From NCBI RefSeq assembly GCF_900113905.1, contig NZ_FORC01000001.1:186001-250000 (forward strand): a stretch of 64,000 nt of DNA, read 5' to 3'. Made by a program: the position numbers and the translations under genes. Numbering within the stretch: the stretch's first letter is position 1; each line of letters opens with the position of its first letter. Below the pieces are notes generated by a model that searched no databases, was not told the DNA's origin, and was given only the letters and a program-made list of their open reading frames with translations. Positions 28,967 to 38,114 of this stretch are shown one piece after another. Source of the stretch: Phytopseudomonas argentinensis (GTDB taxonomy: Bacteria; Pseudomonadota; Gammaproteobacteria; Pseudomonadales; Pseudomonadaceae).

Positions 28967-31900
28967 TCACTGCAAAGCCTCCGCCAACTCTATGACCAGC
29001 ACCAGGGAACTGTATTCTCTCTGTAGTTCGCCCACTCTGGGGTAAAGTAATAAACCCAGATAGTCAACCGGATACAACTGTATCTCGGTAATAACTTTAG
29101 ACACCCCCCCCTGCTGGTTGCGGGGAATCACTAATTCAACGCTGCCCTCTTCTCGCAAGAATTTGTGCAAATCACTCAAATAGGAATTTGAATACACTAT
29201 CCGAGGTCTACTCCCGGCAAACAAACCAGCGCCCAGCATTCGTTCCGTGGCCGCATTCCCATTACTAAAAGGATTGTAACGATTCAGTTCCGATTGGCGA
29301 ATCGTATTACCTCGCGGCCACAATAGCCCCTGATTCACACAATGAGCACGAAATAAATCAGAGACAGTCGCATTCGCTCTCATCTTCTGCGCCGCCAACG
29401 TGTGGGAAACGATATTAAGGGGCCACTCAATGCCACTCCTGACCTCGAGTTCTCGCCATTGCTTGAGCAATGTAAGCAGTTCAGCATCGGTTTGCCGACT
29501 GCTGCTCGGCTTGAGGATGCGAGAGTGCAATACACTGAGAAAACTGTGGCTAAGTGCAAATCCCTCCCGCAAGAGACTGGAGTGCATGGCTGCACCAGCC
29601 TTGCGACGCTGCTTATGATCGGCAGCTGCACGGATATCCGTTAGAACCCTATCGACCTCCTCATCAACAGAAGCTTTCTCCAGCAATTCGTAGAGATCGA
29701 AGTCAATTTGCTCGTAGTCGCCAGGGCGCAAACTGCACGCCAATACATTCAGAAATCGCAAAGGATCATCAAAGTAATCTTCAGCCAAGCGACTAATAAT
29801 CCCGCAACCACCCGCTTCGACCTCGCTGAGCCATACTTCCAGGTCACCGTCTTGCCAAAGCGCATCAGCATTCACCGAGCGTTCGTTAACGTCCCCAAGC
29901 AAGGTGCATAGTGTTTGCTGGGTTGCTGCTGCCAACGTATTGGCCAGCAGTTCTTTTGTCCATTCCACGATATCTGGCAAGGCATGAATATCCCGCCACA
30001 GAGGGTCGGCACAATCTGCTAGTTGGGCTAGTACTTCAGAGCATCCCAGGAGTCCGCGCAGGTCGGCTTGTAATTCCTGCTCTCTGGAACTTTCTTCTTG
30101 TTCATCGAGTTGGAAAAGGCTTTGCGGAATAGCGAGCAGGCGTTCCTTGCCCTCGTCGGAAAGTAGACGGCGCAAGGCTCCATGCATCACCGATGGCTCG
30201 GCCGAGTCTACGTCTTTCAACTCAGCAGCCAAAGCGGCAAGGAAGCACTCGCATACCCAATTGGCTGTAAAGGGGTCACCGTCGAAACGACCTAGTTGCT
30301 CGACCCGCCGCCGGAACAACAAGGGACGCAATGCGGCCGATATGGCAGGGGTCCCGAGGAGATCGGCAATAGTTTCATCGCCGACTCGAAAACGAAGACG
30401 CATACCATCCACCCACTGACGCGCACCTACGGCTATCGGCTCACCTTGGCTTTTCCATGTAAAATCCACCCGCGCGATTTGGCCGCTGCGAAAACGCAGC
30501 GTGGCGTCAGCTCCTTTGCTATAGCGCACCACCTCAAGCGGCGTCATCTGCTGGTGGAGGCAAAACGCCACATCAATCAGGTGCTTCCCCCAACTTCCCA
30601 TCGGTGGCTTCTGAACAGATGTATGTTCGGCCAAGATGAATTCCGAGTCCCAACGCAGGCGGGAATTACTCTTTTCCGTCAACCCACTCGCCTTGCGCAG
30701 AGCGCGGGTATGTAGTTCCCGTGGACGCACCACAGACAATTCTGCATCGGATCCCGCGGCCACCGCCCCTTCGTTCTGTAGGTACTCTCCGAATGCTTCC
30801 GCAATCTCAAAGTCAACCTGTTGTAGGGCATCGGCAATCGGCTGAAATCCCTCCGGGATCAACCAGTCAGCCAGGTCATACTTGATAGCGAAACGCTTGG
30901 AAATCCTGCCGGGAGAGAACTCGCGCAAAGCCTGATAAAATGGCAGCCCTTCCCATTTTGCATCACTACCTTCCCCACGCTGCAAAGACACGAATAGGTT
31001 AGGAATATTTAATTCGGCGAACATTGCCTCTGGAATGAAAGCCGGCATCGGAGACCGGCCTCGGGGGAGTTCTTTCCACTTTTCTCCATACTCGCACCAC
31101 AGCGTTTTCAATTGCCGCCGAAGCGTCGGCAAAAAAGACAACATCAATGATCGCGGTGAAGCCCACAGAACTTGCTGCAAGGCTGCCTCATCTATGCGTA
31201 ACGCGTCCTTCAAATAACTAAAATATCGGTCCTGCATTCCACCAGGTTGTAGTACTTGCTCAACGGCCGAGAGCAAGGTCATCAGTTGTGCAGACGATCC
31301 TTTGGGATACTTCAGGATTCTCCAAACCGACCCCTCCTTCAGCAGCATCGCTAGCCAATCCAGGGTCGCCATTGCCCCCTGCATCTTCTGGATATGCCCA
31401 TTCTGAAGTGGCAACCTGTGTCGCTTGATTTCAGGGGTAAGCAACTCCTCGTAACGCTGGAAAGCAACTCGATCTCGACCGAACTCAGAAAGCACAACTA
31501 GGGTCCATGGGCGCATCCCGCGGGGGCGACCAGCACGTCCCTTACGCTGCAGATAGGACGCAACGCTTCGCGGCGCCTTATGCTGCAAAACCGCCCCAAC
31601 CGATGGATCGTTAAAGCCGACCTCTAGCGACGCGGTAGCCACCACTATTTCGGAGTTAGGGTCGACGCCAGAGTCCTGACTAGAGGTCCGGCCTACCCGA
31701 GCGCGATCATCATTGTCGAGCGAATGCCCGATATCCATGCCTATTTGCCAGTCTTGGCCTAACTGAATACGTTTAAGGCGGCTTGGATAATCCAGATAGC
31801 GACCACCTCCCCTCAAGCTTGCCAGCGGTTCATGATCCGGCACCAACTGCGCGCCCCTGGTTTTCCAACCTTCAGCGTCTGCCAGTTGGTGATAGAGTCG

Positions 31901-33400
31901 ATTGTTGACATCCAGATCATCGGTAAAGACGAAAGTTTTACTTCCCCATGTTCCACGCGATCTCTTGTCACGATTATCTAGGATACGCCGAGTCAACATC
32001 GCGGCCTGAATAGTGGTGGAAAGCAATGCAGTTTGAGAAACCGGATCCCCGCGCAACAACATGAGATACTCGGCGCCCTCATCCACCGTCTCATCCGCAA
32101 GAGGCTCGATCAACTCCACATGACCTTCTTTCGCCCCGATTAATTCGGAAAAAAAAGCAGGTGCGTCGCTCAAAGTAGCGGAAAGTCCAACGAAGTGTGG
32201 CCGGCATTCACTTCGCTTCATCCAACGCCGCAGCAGATAGGCCGTCTGCGCTCCGCTACTACCTTCATAAGTATGCACCTCATCCAGCAGCACCAGTGTG
32301 GGCCCCTCGCAGTTACCTACCCCGAATAAGTGGTGGAATGCATAGTTCCCAAGATGCTGATTCAGCATTTCAGTCGTCGTGAAGAGGATATCCGGTGGCG
32401 CAGCAGCCAGAGACCGCCGAGTCATTCGAACCTCATCATGAGGTACATAATGATCACAGCGACTGCAGTGCAGTTCTTCGCGTTGCGCGACAGAACCCTC
32501 CAGACGCCATTCCATTTTTCCGGGGCAATCCTTCGTTGGGCAACGCAACAAGTCGAATGGCAAATTTCCGCTAAACTTTTTTGCGGCTTCATGGGCAGTA
32601 CTGGTGTTCTCCAGCGTGTCGCCAAAAAATGCCCCAATGGAAATTTTTCGGCCTGACTGCGACTTGACCAATTCGTCCAATTTTCGGCATTGGCTCCAAG
32701 TCTCCATGAACTGATCTTTCAGCAGTTCACGCCGCGGGTAGATCGCCAGAATGCGTACTCGCGAGGAAGCATCTTCAGCCAATTGACTGCATAAGGCAGC
32801 TAAGGCTGGTAAATAGAAAGCTAAGGTCTTGCCGCTACCAGTGCCGGCACAGATTATGCTGCCGGCAGCATGGATGGACCGATCCTTAGACGCCTGCAGG
32901 ACTCGAATAGTAGCACGCACCTGAAAGCCGGCCAGAAGCAGGTTCTCCTCGTGTCCCAGTAGAGCGCGGATTGGCAGGTGGAATCGCGTAGAAGCGTCCT
33001 CGCCAAAGCCATCTAGCAGTTTCTGCAAACTCTGATCGCGGCAGGGGTAACTACGCGGCCGCCGAACGAAACGAAAATCGGAAACTAGCGTACGGGCCTG
33101 GTCGACCGGTTTGTTTAGGAACCACTGGCGAAGATAGCGGTACAGGTGCACAGCCTCTCCCATTCGCGTCCTGTAGCGCTTGGACAATCCCTCGGGATGG
33201 GGAGCCTCGATCACCATTGCGTGATCGCAGAGTCCGAGCAGAACGTCATAGGGATCGTCCTCGGGAAGCACCTCTTCTAGGGTCGCAAGTATCTCGTCTT
33301 CAGTGAAGAAGCCACCGGTGTCCCCCCAGGCCAGCAAACTCGTCTCCAACTCCTCCAGGCGATCGAGGGCAGTACACAAACGCTCCAGGGATATTTCCAT
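28967..33400 (-). CDS. dpdJ: DpdJ, large DEAD/DEAH-box helicase
   Basis: 1477 residues from ATG 33400 (a TTG at 33403 also opens the frame, but ATG overlaps the dpdI stop as TGATG). SF2 motifs are IICAGTGSGKTLAFYLPAL (Walker A near residue 185), LLDEVHTYEG (DEVH), VGLSATLSD, TASLEVGFNDPSVG and YLQRKGRAGRPRGM (motif VI). Four cysteines near residues 288-330 (CPTKDCPGK..CSRC) look like a zinc site inserted in the helicase core. The long C-terminal half is unrecognised. DpdJ is reported as possibly involved in restriction. Confidence 0.9.
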   Translation of the reverse strand: MEISLERLCTALDRLEELETSLLAWGDTGGFFTEDEILATLEEVLPEDDPYDVLLGLCDHAMVIEAPHPEGLSKRYRTRMGEAVHLYRYLRQWFLNKPVDQARTLVSDFRFVRRPRSYPCRDQSLQKLLDGFGEDASTRFHLPIRALLGHEENLLLAGFQVRATIRVLQASKDRSIHAAGSIICAGTGSGKTLAFYLPALAALCSQLAEDASSRVRILAIYPRRELLKDQFMETWSQCRKLDELVKSQSGRKISIGAFFGDTLENTSTAHEAAKKFSGNLPFDLLRCPTKDCPGKMEWRLEGSVAQREELHCSRCDHYVPHDEVRMTRRSLAAAPPDILFTTTEMLNQHLGNYAFHHLFGVGNCEGPTLVLLDEVHTYEGSSGAQTAYLLRRWMKRSECRPHFVGLSATLSDAPAFFSELIGAKEGHVELIEPLADETVDEGAEYLMLLRGDPVSQTALLSTTIQAAMLTRRILDNRDKRSRGTWGSKTFVFTDDLDVNNRLYHQLADAEGWKTRGAQLVPDHEPLASLRGGGRYLDYPSRLKRIQLGQDWQIGMDIGHSLDNDDRARVGRTSSQDSGVDPNSEIVVATASLEVGFNDPSVGAVLQHKAPRSVASYLQRKGRAGRPRGMRPWTLVVLSEFGRDRVAFQRYEELLTPEIKRHRLPLQNGHIQKMQGAMATLDWLAMLLKEGSVWRILKYPKGSSAQLMTLLSAVEQVLQPGGMQDRYFSYLKDALRIDEAALQQVLWASPRSLMLSFLPTLRRQLKTLWCEYGEKWKELPRGRSPMPAFIPEAMFAELNIPNLFVSLQRGEGSDAKWEGLPFYQALREFSPGRISKRFAIKYDLADWLIPEGFQPIADALQQVDFEIAEAFGEYLQNEGAVAAGSDAELSVVRPRELHTRALRKASGLTEKSNSRLRWDSEFILAEHTSVQKPPMGSWGKHLIDVAFCLHQQMTPLEVVRYSKGADATLRFRSGQIARVDFTWKSQGEPIAVGARQWVDGMRLRFRVGDETIADLLGTPAISAALRPLLFRRRVEQLGRFDGDPFTANWVCECFLAALAAELKDVDSAEPSVMHGALRRLLSDEGKERLLAIPQSLFQLDEQEESSREQELQADLRGLLGCSEVLAQLADCADPLWRDIHALPDIVEWTKELLANTLAAATQQTLCTLLGDVNERSVNADALWQDGDLEVWLSEVEAGGCGIISRLAEDYFDDPLRFLNVLACSLRPGDYEQIDFDLYELLEKASVDEEVDRVLTDIRAAADHKQRRKAGAAMHSSLLREGFALSHSFLSVLHSRILKPSSSRQTDAELLTLLKQWRELEVRSGIEWPLNIVSHTLAAQKMRANATVSDLFRAHCVNQGLLWPRGNTIRQSELNRYNPFSNGNAATERMLGAGLFAGSRPRIVYSNSYLSDLHKFLREEGSVELVIPRNQQGGVSKVITEIQLYPVDYLGLLLYPRVGELQREYSSLVLVIELAEALQ

Positions 33401-34158
33401 CAAAATAGCTTCCTACTGCGTTCGACGGAGAACTGACCTAACAAGTCGTGCTCAAGCAACCAACAGAAGGTGTCCTTGTCCATCTCCGACAATGGAACAC
33501 CCGTAGACCTTCCGCGCTGGTTCAATAACTTGAAGAAACGCTTAACGTTCTCAGGAAGATCGAGTTGCATTTCCCCTCTAACCTGCTCCATACGATTTTT
33601 AAGATCCATCAAATCGCGAAGAGGCCATACGGTCTCCGGTACTTGCTTTGCTAGATCTTTAAACCTTCCCTGCAACTCGATATAGTCGCTGTATACGCGT
33701 TCGGAACCAGGTATCTCGCGTTGACTATCCAGTATCACCTTCTCGACCATGCACTGGCTGTACAGTTGTTCCGTCCACTTTTTCCAGCAAGAATCGATTT
33801 TGCTCTCCAATCGAACAACCAGACTTTCAAGTGCAACTCGCGAATTCTCAACAGAATCGTCCTGACGAGAGACTTGTTTGTTCTTTCGCCAAACCTCAAA
33901 AAAAACTCCCAAGCTTGCCAGAGCCGTAGATATCTGCTCTTTAAACTCTGAATTCAAATCCAGCAATTCTGGAGCACCCACCGGTAAAGCCCCGATGCTC
34001 GATGATTGGCGCTGCAGCAAATGAAGCCTTTCGGAAAGCGACACAAATCTCTCGTAAATTTCTTGGCAATCATCAATGGCGGTTCGCAGTTCACCGGCCG
34101 AGCGATTTAGTTCAAACTGCTCGCGCAAAGCATAAACTTTTTGCTCAAGACTACTCAC
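33400..34158 (-). CDS. dpdI: DpdI-like coiled-coil protein
   Basis: 252 residues, almost entirely predicted coiled coil and helix, rich in Glu, Leu, Gln and Arg, with no enzyme motif. Identity rests on position between dpdH and dpdJ in the conserved gene order and on size. It overlaps dpdH by 8 bases and dpdJ by 1 base. In Salmonella dpdI belongs to the restriction set. Confidence 0.75.
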   Translation of the reverse strand: MSSLEQKVYALREQFELNRSAGELRTAIDDCQEIYERFVSLSERLHLLQRQSSSIGALPVGAPELLDLNSEFKEQISTALASLGVFFEVWRKNKQVSRQDDSVENSRVALESLVVRLESKIDSCWKKWTEQLYSQCMVEKVILDSQREIPGSERVYSDYIELQGRFKDLAKQVPETVWPLRDLMDLKNRMEQVRGEMQLDLPENVKRFFKLLNQRGRSTGVPLSEMDKDTFCWLLEHDLLGQFSVERSRKLF

Positions 34159-37100
34159 TGCACGCCTCCAACAAATCCTTCAAAGTGCCTGTTAGTCCCT
34201 TCAACAATCCGGTGACCCTCTCCTGTGACTGCCCCAAGACGTCCAGACCAGATTGACGATTCTCATTCTCCAAACGCGGCAAGACATAGGAATAGAATTT
34301 ATCCCACGCACCCAGTGCCTGAACGGCCTCTTCCAGTTTTTGACCGTCTACCTGATTGATCAATTGCAACTTTTTGGGCAAATCAGATTCGTCCCAAGAT
34401 GAGAGGAAAACCTTGACTGCCGCCCAAACCTCGCTTGCTTTTAGAGAGTTCAATGCCTCACGCATTCTCTTGGCATTCGGCACATCTGAAAACTGAGTGG
34501 GATAATGCAACCCGCCTTCACTTACGCCACGAAGAATTTCAGACATTTCATCCAGCAAGAGACAAAATTGCTCGTGCCGAGAATAGCCATCTAGAACGGA
34601 CAGCACATCGAACGACGACTGCAGTGCCTGGGTGATTTCTCTATCATACCTTGGCAACTTCTGCTTAAAATCAGCCTTACTAGCCTCTTTGAATGACCTA
34701 AGCGCCAATTCTCCATCCATACCATGGTCATTGGCGGCCACCAACTTCAACCAGGCATCTCGCTTTCCTTCCCACTCTTCCAAAGCACTTTTCCGGAGTT
34801 CTAGCAGTATCGGAGCAGCAGGTTTTGGCAATGACTCCAGAATCTTTTGTGCCGGAGTGAGCAATTCACTGAGTCGCTGGCGATCATTGGATGCGGTCCT
34901 CCATAATCCCAGGATGGGAACTAGACTCAGTTGTTCTTTCATCACCTCATTAAGTTTTGAGCGTTCCATCAGCGCAAGTGTTTGTAGAACTTGCGGAACC
35001 CAACGTGCGGCGAAACTCTGGTAGCGCAAGTAATCATCGAATCCACCAGCATATTGCCAACCTATCCCATTGGATCTCCGATTGACGCTCTCGTAGCGCA
35101 GAAGCGCCAGCGCAACCCCCTTCAAAGCAGCTGCCTTTTGAGGATCCTCAAAGTCCGTCTCTTGGCAAAACCACACGAGATTAGTGGCTTTGTTACCCGT
35201 AATGGAGAATGGAATATTGATATTAACAATCGCCCCACGCAGTAATTCCGGCCGCGCCCCTAAGCCGAGCCATTCTGGATGAGCATATTGCTGATACATC
35301 TTATTCAGGGCGTTTCTTAGGTCCCTGGATTCGTTTTGCTCCAATTTTTTTCTGCGCTGAAACCACTCTGAAACAATCTCTTCCAATCGGTGCTGATCGG
35401 GATCGGGATCTGTTTTCACTCCTCTTGGCTCTACAGTCGGTCTGGCTTTCTTCGGGCCAGTGTCTGTACGCGTTGGCGGGCGAACAAAACCAACGGGTTG
35501 AACTTCTTCCAACAAAGACGCCAATGCGTTTAGACCGAAGACGTTTGCTATGCGCCAATCCATGTTCTGCTGCAACTCTGCGATAGATCGGCAACCGTAC
35601 CCCCAGATAGCAGCCAAAGATTCGCAGCGCGCTGGTTCGTCGAGTCTATACAGGTCAATCAGTCCCGCACCGGCCTTGATACTGGCGAAATCTGCCGGCG
35701 GGAATCTATGCTCCTGGCACGCCTGCCGATGATCACGTAGTACTCGCAACACAACTTGGTTCAACACTTGACGGGGATTGAAATTCAACTCTTCGTCGTT
35801 GCTGCAATAGTGATCCGCCAGCGCATTGATCGCGTTGCGATTGAAAGGGAAGAGCGGCACGCCAGAAGGCGAATGGCCGAATGCCTGGAGTTCCTCCGGC
35901 GGGCCTTCGGGATCTTCCCAGATTAACGGCCAACTGACGTCTGTCGATCGCTCCAACCAGGACGCTTTTAGTTTTGCACTACCGTGACGGGCGGCGTTCA
36001 GGTAGCGACCGCAGAAATCAACAATGCGCTCCAGCGTTTGCTCGCGGCTCTGGCCATGATCGCGTATCAACCATTCATACTGCGCACGTGTTCTAATCGT
36101 GTCCTGCCGCCGCAGATATCCTTGATAACCATCTGTTACCGCGATAGCCGAGCGAAGCGTACACAGCTCTTGCTTTTCATCCCGAACGGCCTCTTCCAGA
36201 AGGCTGTCGATCAGCACGTCCTCAATAGCAGAAATCGCCGCCATATCCTCCACCAGTACCACCAGAGTGCGATCCTGATGTTTCAAGGTACGACGAATGT
36301 CTTTAAAAAGATCTAAAAAACTACCGCCATTGAAACTGAACAAATGACGAAAAGCAGTTCTAGTGGACTCACCCAAAACTTCGTTTAATACGCCTGCTGC
36401 GGACTCTTGGGCTTGCCGATTGGTATTCAATTGGGCTCGACTGACATACTGCCGAGCGCTTTGCGACAGGTCATCGAGGTTGAAACTGAAGTCCAGGTCA
36501 ACGGCCCTGATCTGGTAATCGTTTCGACTTAATTCTTGATCGGTAGCGCCTTGAGTCAACCGACTTGCGAACTGATAAATACAATGCTTCGGATCAAGCA
36601 AGTTTCTCTTAAAATTAGGGTCCGTAATTAGTTCGGAAAGCCCACACCCCGGCATAGTATGCGCGTTAACATCTCGCCAACGCTGCTTTTCTTCAGCAGA
36701 CAATTGTTGACTGGCCTGCGGATTTCCTCGGTAATAGCTAATTTGCTCTGCGACGCGGGCGTTGAGTCGCTGCAATTGCTGTGACATGAAGGTCAACAGC
36801 AAGTCAGCGACCTCTCCGGTCCTCAGCATTTCACCTACCGACCGAATCCGTAGACGTGCACTCTCGAACTCTTCTCCTTCCAAGCCATCCAGAAGGATTT
36901 CCAATACCTGGCGCAAACTTGCATTCTTTGGAATGCGAACGATATGCCAGTTGGCGGATAGCGACTGCAGTTTTAGTTGAGCTTCCAACCAGCGAATCAG
37001 GTGGGATTTTCCAACGCCGGAACGGCCGACCAAGGGAATCGGTCTCTCCACCTCAAGAAAGTGCGCTAGCAGATCGGCCTCAGTACATTGCTGCTCTGCT

Positions 37101-37231
37101 CCGTTACCTACCCGAAGCAACTGCATAGGCTCATGCACCGCTAAGAGTACGTGCTCAGCTAACTCCTCTGCCTCCGTACGGATGCACTGGGAAATGTGCT
37201 CCGAACTTGGCCAGTAATTGATCAGATTCAT
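34151..37231 (-). CDS. dpdH: DpdH, ATPase of the dpd restriction arm
   Basis: 1026 residues. Walker A is LVGRSGVGKSHLIRWLEAQ near residue 75, and the Walker B candidate is TLVVLVEDMAAIS near residue 325, giving an AAA/STAND-like ATPase module in the first 450 residues. The rest is helical and unrecognised. Starts and stops overlap with dpdG and dpdI (4 and 8 bases). Probably an energy-using sensor or loader within the restriction complex; this is inference. Confidence 0.85.
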   Translation of the reverse strand: MNLINYWPSSEHISQCIRTEAEELAEHVLLAVHEPMQLLRVGNGAEQQCTEADLLAHFLEVERPIPLVGRSGVGKSHLIRWLEAQLKLQSLSANWHIVRIPKNASLRQVLEILLDGLEGEEFESARLRIRSVGEMLRTGEVADLLLTFMSQQLQRLNARVAEQISYYRGNPQASQQLSAEEKQRWRDVNAHTMPGCGLSELITDPNFKRNLLDPKHCIYQFASRLTQGATDQELSRNDYQIRAVDLDFSFNLDDLSQSARQYVSRAQLNTNRQAQESAAGVLNEVLGESTRTAFRHLFSFNGGSFLDLFKDIRRTLKHQDRTLVVLVEDMAAISAIEDVLIDSLLEEAVRDEKQELCTLRSAIAVTDGYQGYLRRQDTIRTRAQYEWLIRDHGQSREQTLERIVDFCGRYLNAARHGSAKLKASWLERSTDVSWPLIWEDPEGPPEELQAFGHSPSGVPLFPFNRNAINALADHYCSNDEELNFNPRQVLNQVVLRVLRDHRQACQEHRFPPADFASIKAGAGLIDLYRLDEPARCESLAAIWGYGCRSIAELQQNMDWRIANVFGLNALASLLEEVQPVGFVRPPTRTDTGPKKARPTVEPRGVKTDPDPDQHRLEEIVSEWFQRRKKLEQNESRDLRNALNKMYQQYAHPEWLGLGARPELLRGAIVNINIPFSITGNKATNLVWFCQETDFEDPQKAAALKGVALALLRYESVNRRSNGIGWQYAGGFDDYLRYQSFAARWVPQVLQTLALMERSKLNEVMKEQLSLVPILGLWRTASNDRQRLSELLTPAQKILESLPKPAAPILLELRKSALEEWEGKRDAWLKLVAANDHGMDGELALRSFKEASKADFKQKLPRYDREITQALQSSFDVLSVLDGYSRHEQFCLLLDEMSEILRGVSEGGLHYPTQFSDVPNAKRMREALNSLKASEVWAAVKVFLSSWDESDLPKKLQLINQVDGQKLEEAVQALGAWDKFYSYVLPRLENENRQSGLDVLGQSQERVTGLLKGLTGTLKDLLEACSE

Positions 37232-38112
37232 ACAGCAACCTCGGTACGGTATTGAATCTCACCTACGGAGCGTTGAACACCATTTGGCAAAAGCAGACGC
37301 ATACTCAAACTATCGTCAGAGGACTTTTCCAAGCGCAATCGAAACATACTTTCCAGACGGACTAGAGCGTGACTGAGTGCGGCACTTACTTCATATGGTG
37401 CATCTGGCTTCCAATTTTCCATGCAAGGTTCCAACAATCGACGATAGCCCCCCTCATCAAGCAGTGGCAGGTACTCTCCCAAACGTTCGACAAATACTCT
37501 AAACGGAAGTACTCGCCCGCCTTCGAAAATTCTCTCGAGGTAGGGTTCGATAGCTAAAGTAGGATCTACAATGTAACCCTTTCCGAAGGGCTCCAAAAAG
37601 CCAAGGAATTCCCCATAGGCCAAAAAGGTCGAGAGTTCGTTAGACTCATTCAATTCCCGACCTGGTAGATGGCTATTTACCGCCTCGGCGGCATTGGAAG
37701 AGCTTACCGACTCCCCTCCCATGAAGGTGTACCGACGCTGCGCTAACAAACAGGTCATTGCACGAAGAAATGGCTCAGTGCGAGTACCGTCCAAGATAGC
37801 CGATTCCGACCGCGTGGCTGCATTATCAATAAGCAACTGCAATACACGCGATGGGAGATCACTCTCACTGGCCTGAGGGGGCGCGAAAATCATTCCCTCA
37901 CTGTCCTGCAACCACAACCCTTCTTCCAACCAGAAATCCAGATTCGACTCAAAACGTTTTGCTCCTGTCTCACTTTTCGGGAGCAACTCCGGCCGCAATG
38001 TTTCCAATAACTCCGCGCGTGCAATAGGTTTTCCCCTGCGAACCAATGCTCGGTCAATAAGATTTAGCAGGATCAGACTGCTGCCTGGGTGAGCATTATT
38101 CACCATCGACAT
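37228..38112 (-). CDS. dpdG: DpdG-like protein
   Basis: 294 residues with no motif I can name; the N-terminal 70 residues could form a winged-helix-like fold (AELLETLRPELLP...GLWLQDSEGMIF). Assigned by size and by position between dpdF and dpdH. Two candidate starts lie six bases apart (38112, 38106). In Salmonella dpdG is among the genes needed for restriction. Confidence 0.75.
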   Translation of the reverse strand: MSMVNNAHPGSSLILLNLIDRALVRRGKPIARAELLETLRPELLPKSETGAKRFESNLDFWLEEGLWLQDSEGMIFAPPQASESDLPSRVLQLLIDNAATRSESAILDGTRTEPFLRAMTCLLAQRRYTFMGGESVSSSNAAEAVNSHLPGRELNESNELSTFLAYGEFLGFLEPFGKGYIVDPTLAIEPYLERIFEGGRVLPFRVFVERLGEYLPLLDEGGYRRLLEPCMENWKPDAPYEVSAALSHALVRLESMFRLRLEKSSDDSLSMRLLLPNGVQRSVGEIQYRTEVAV

Positions 38113-38114
38113 AC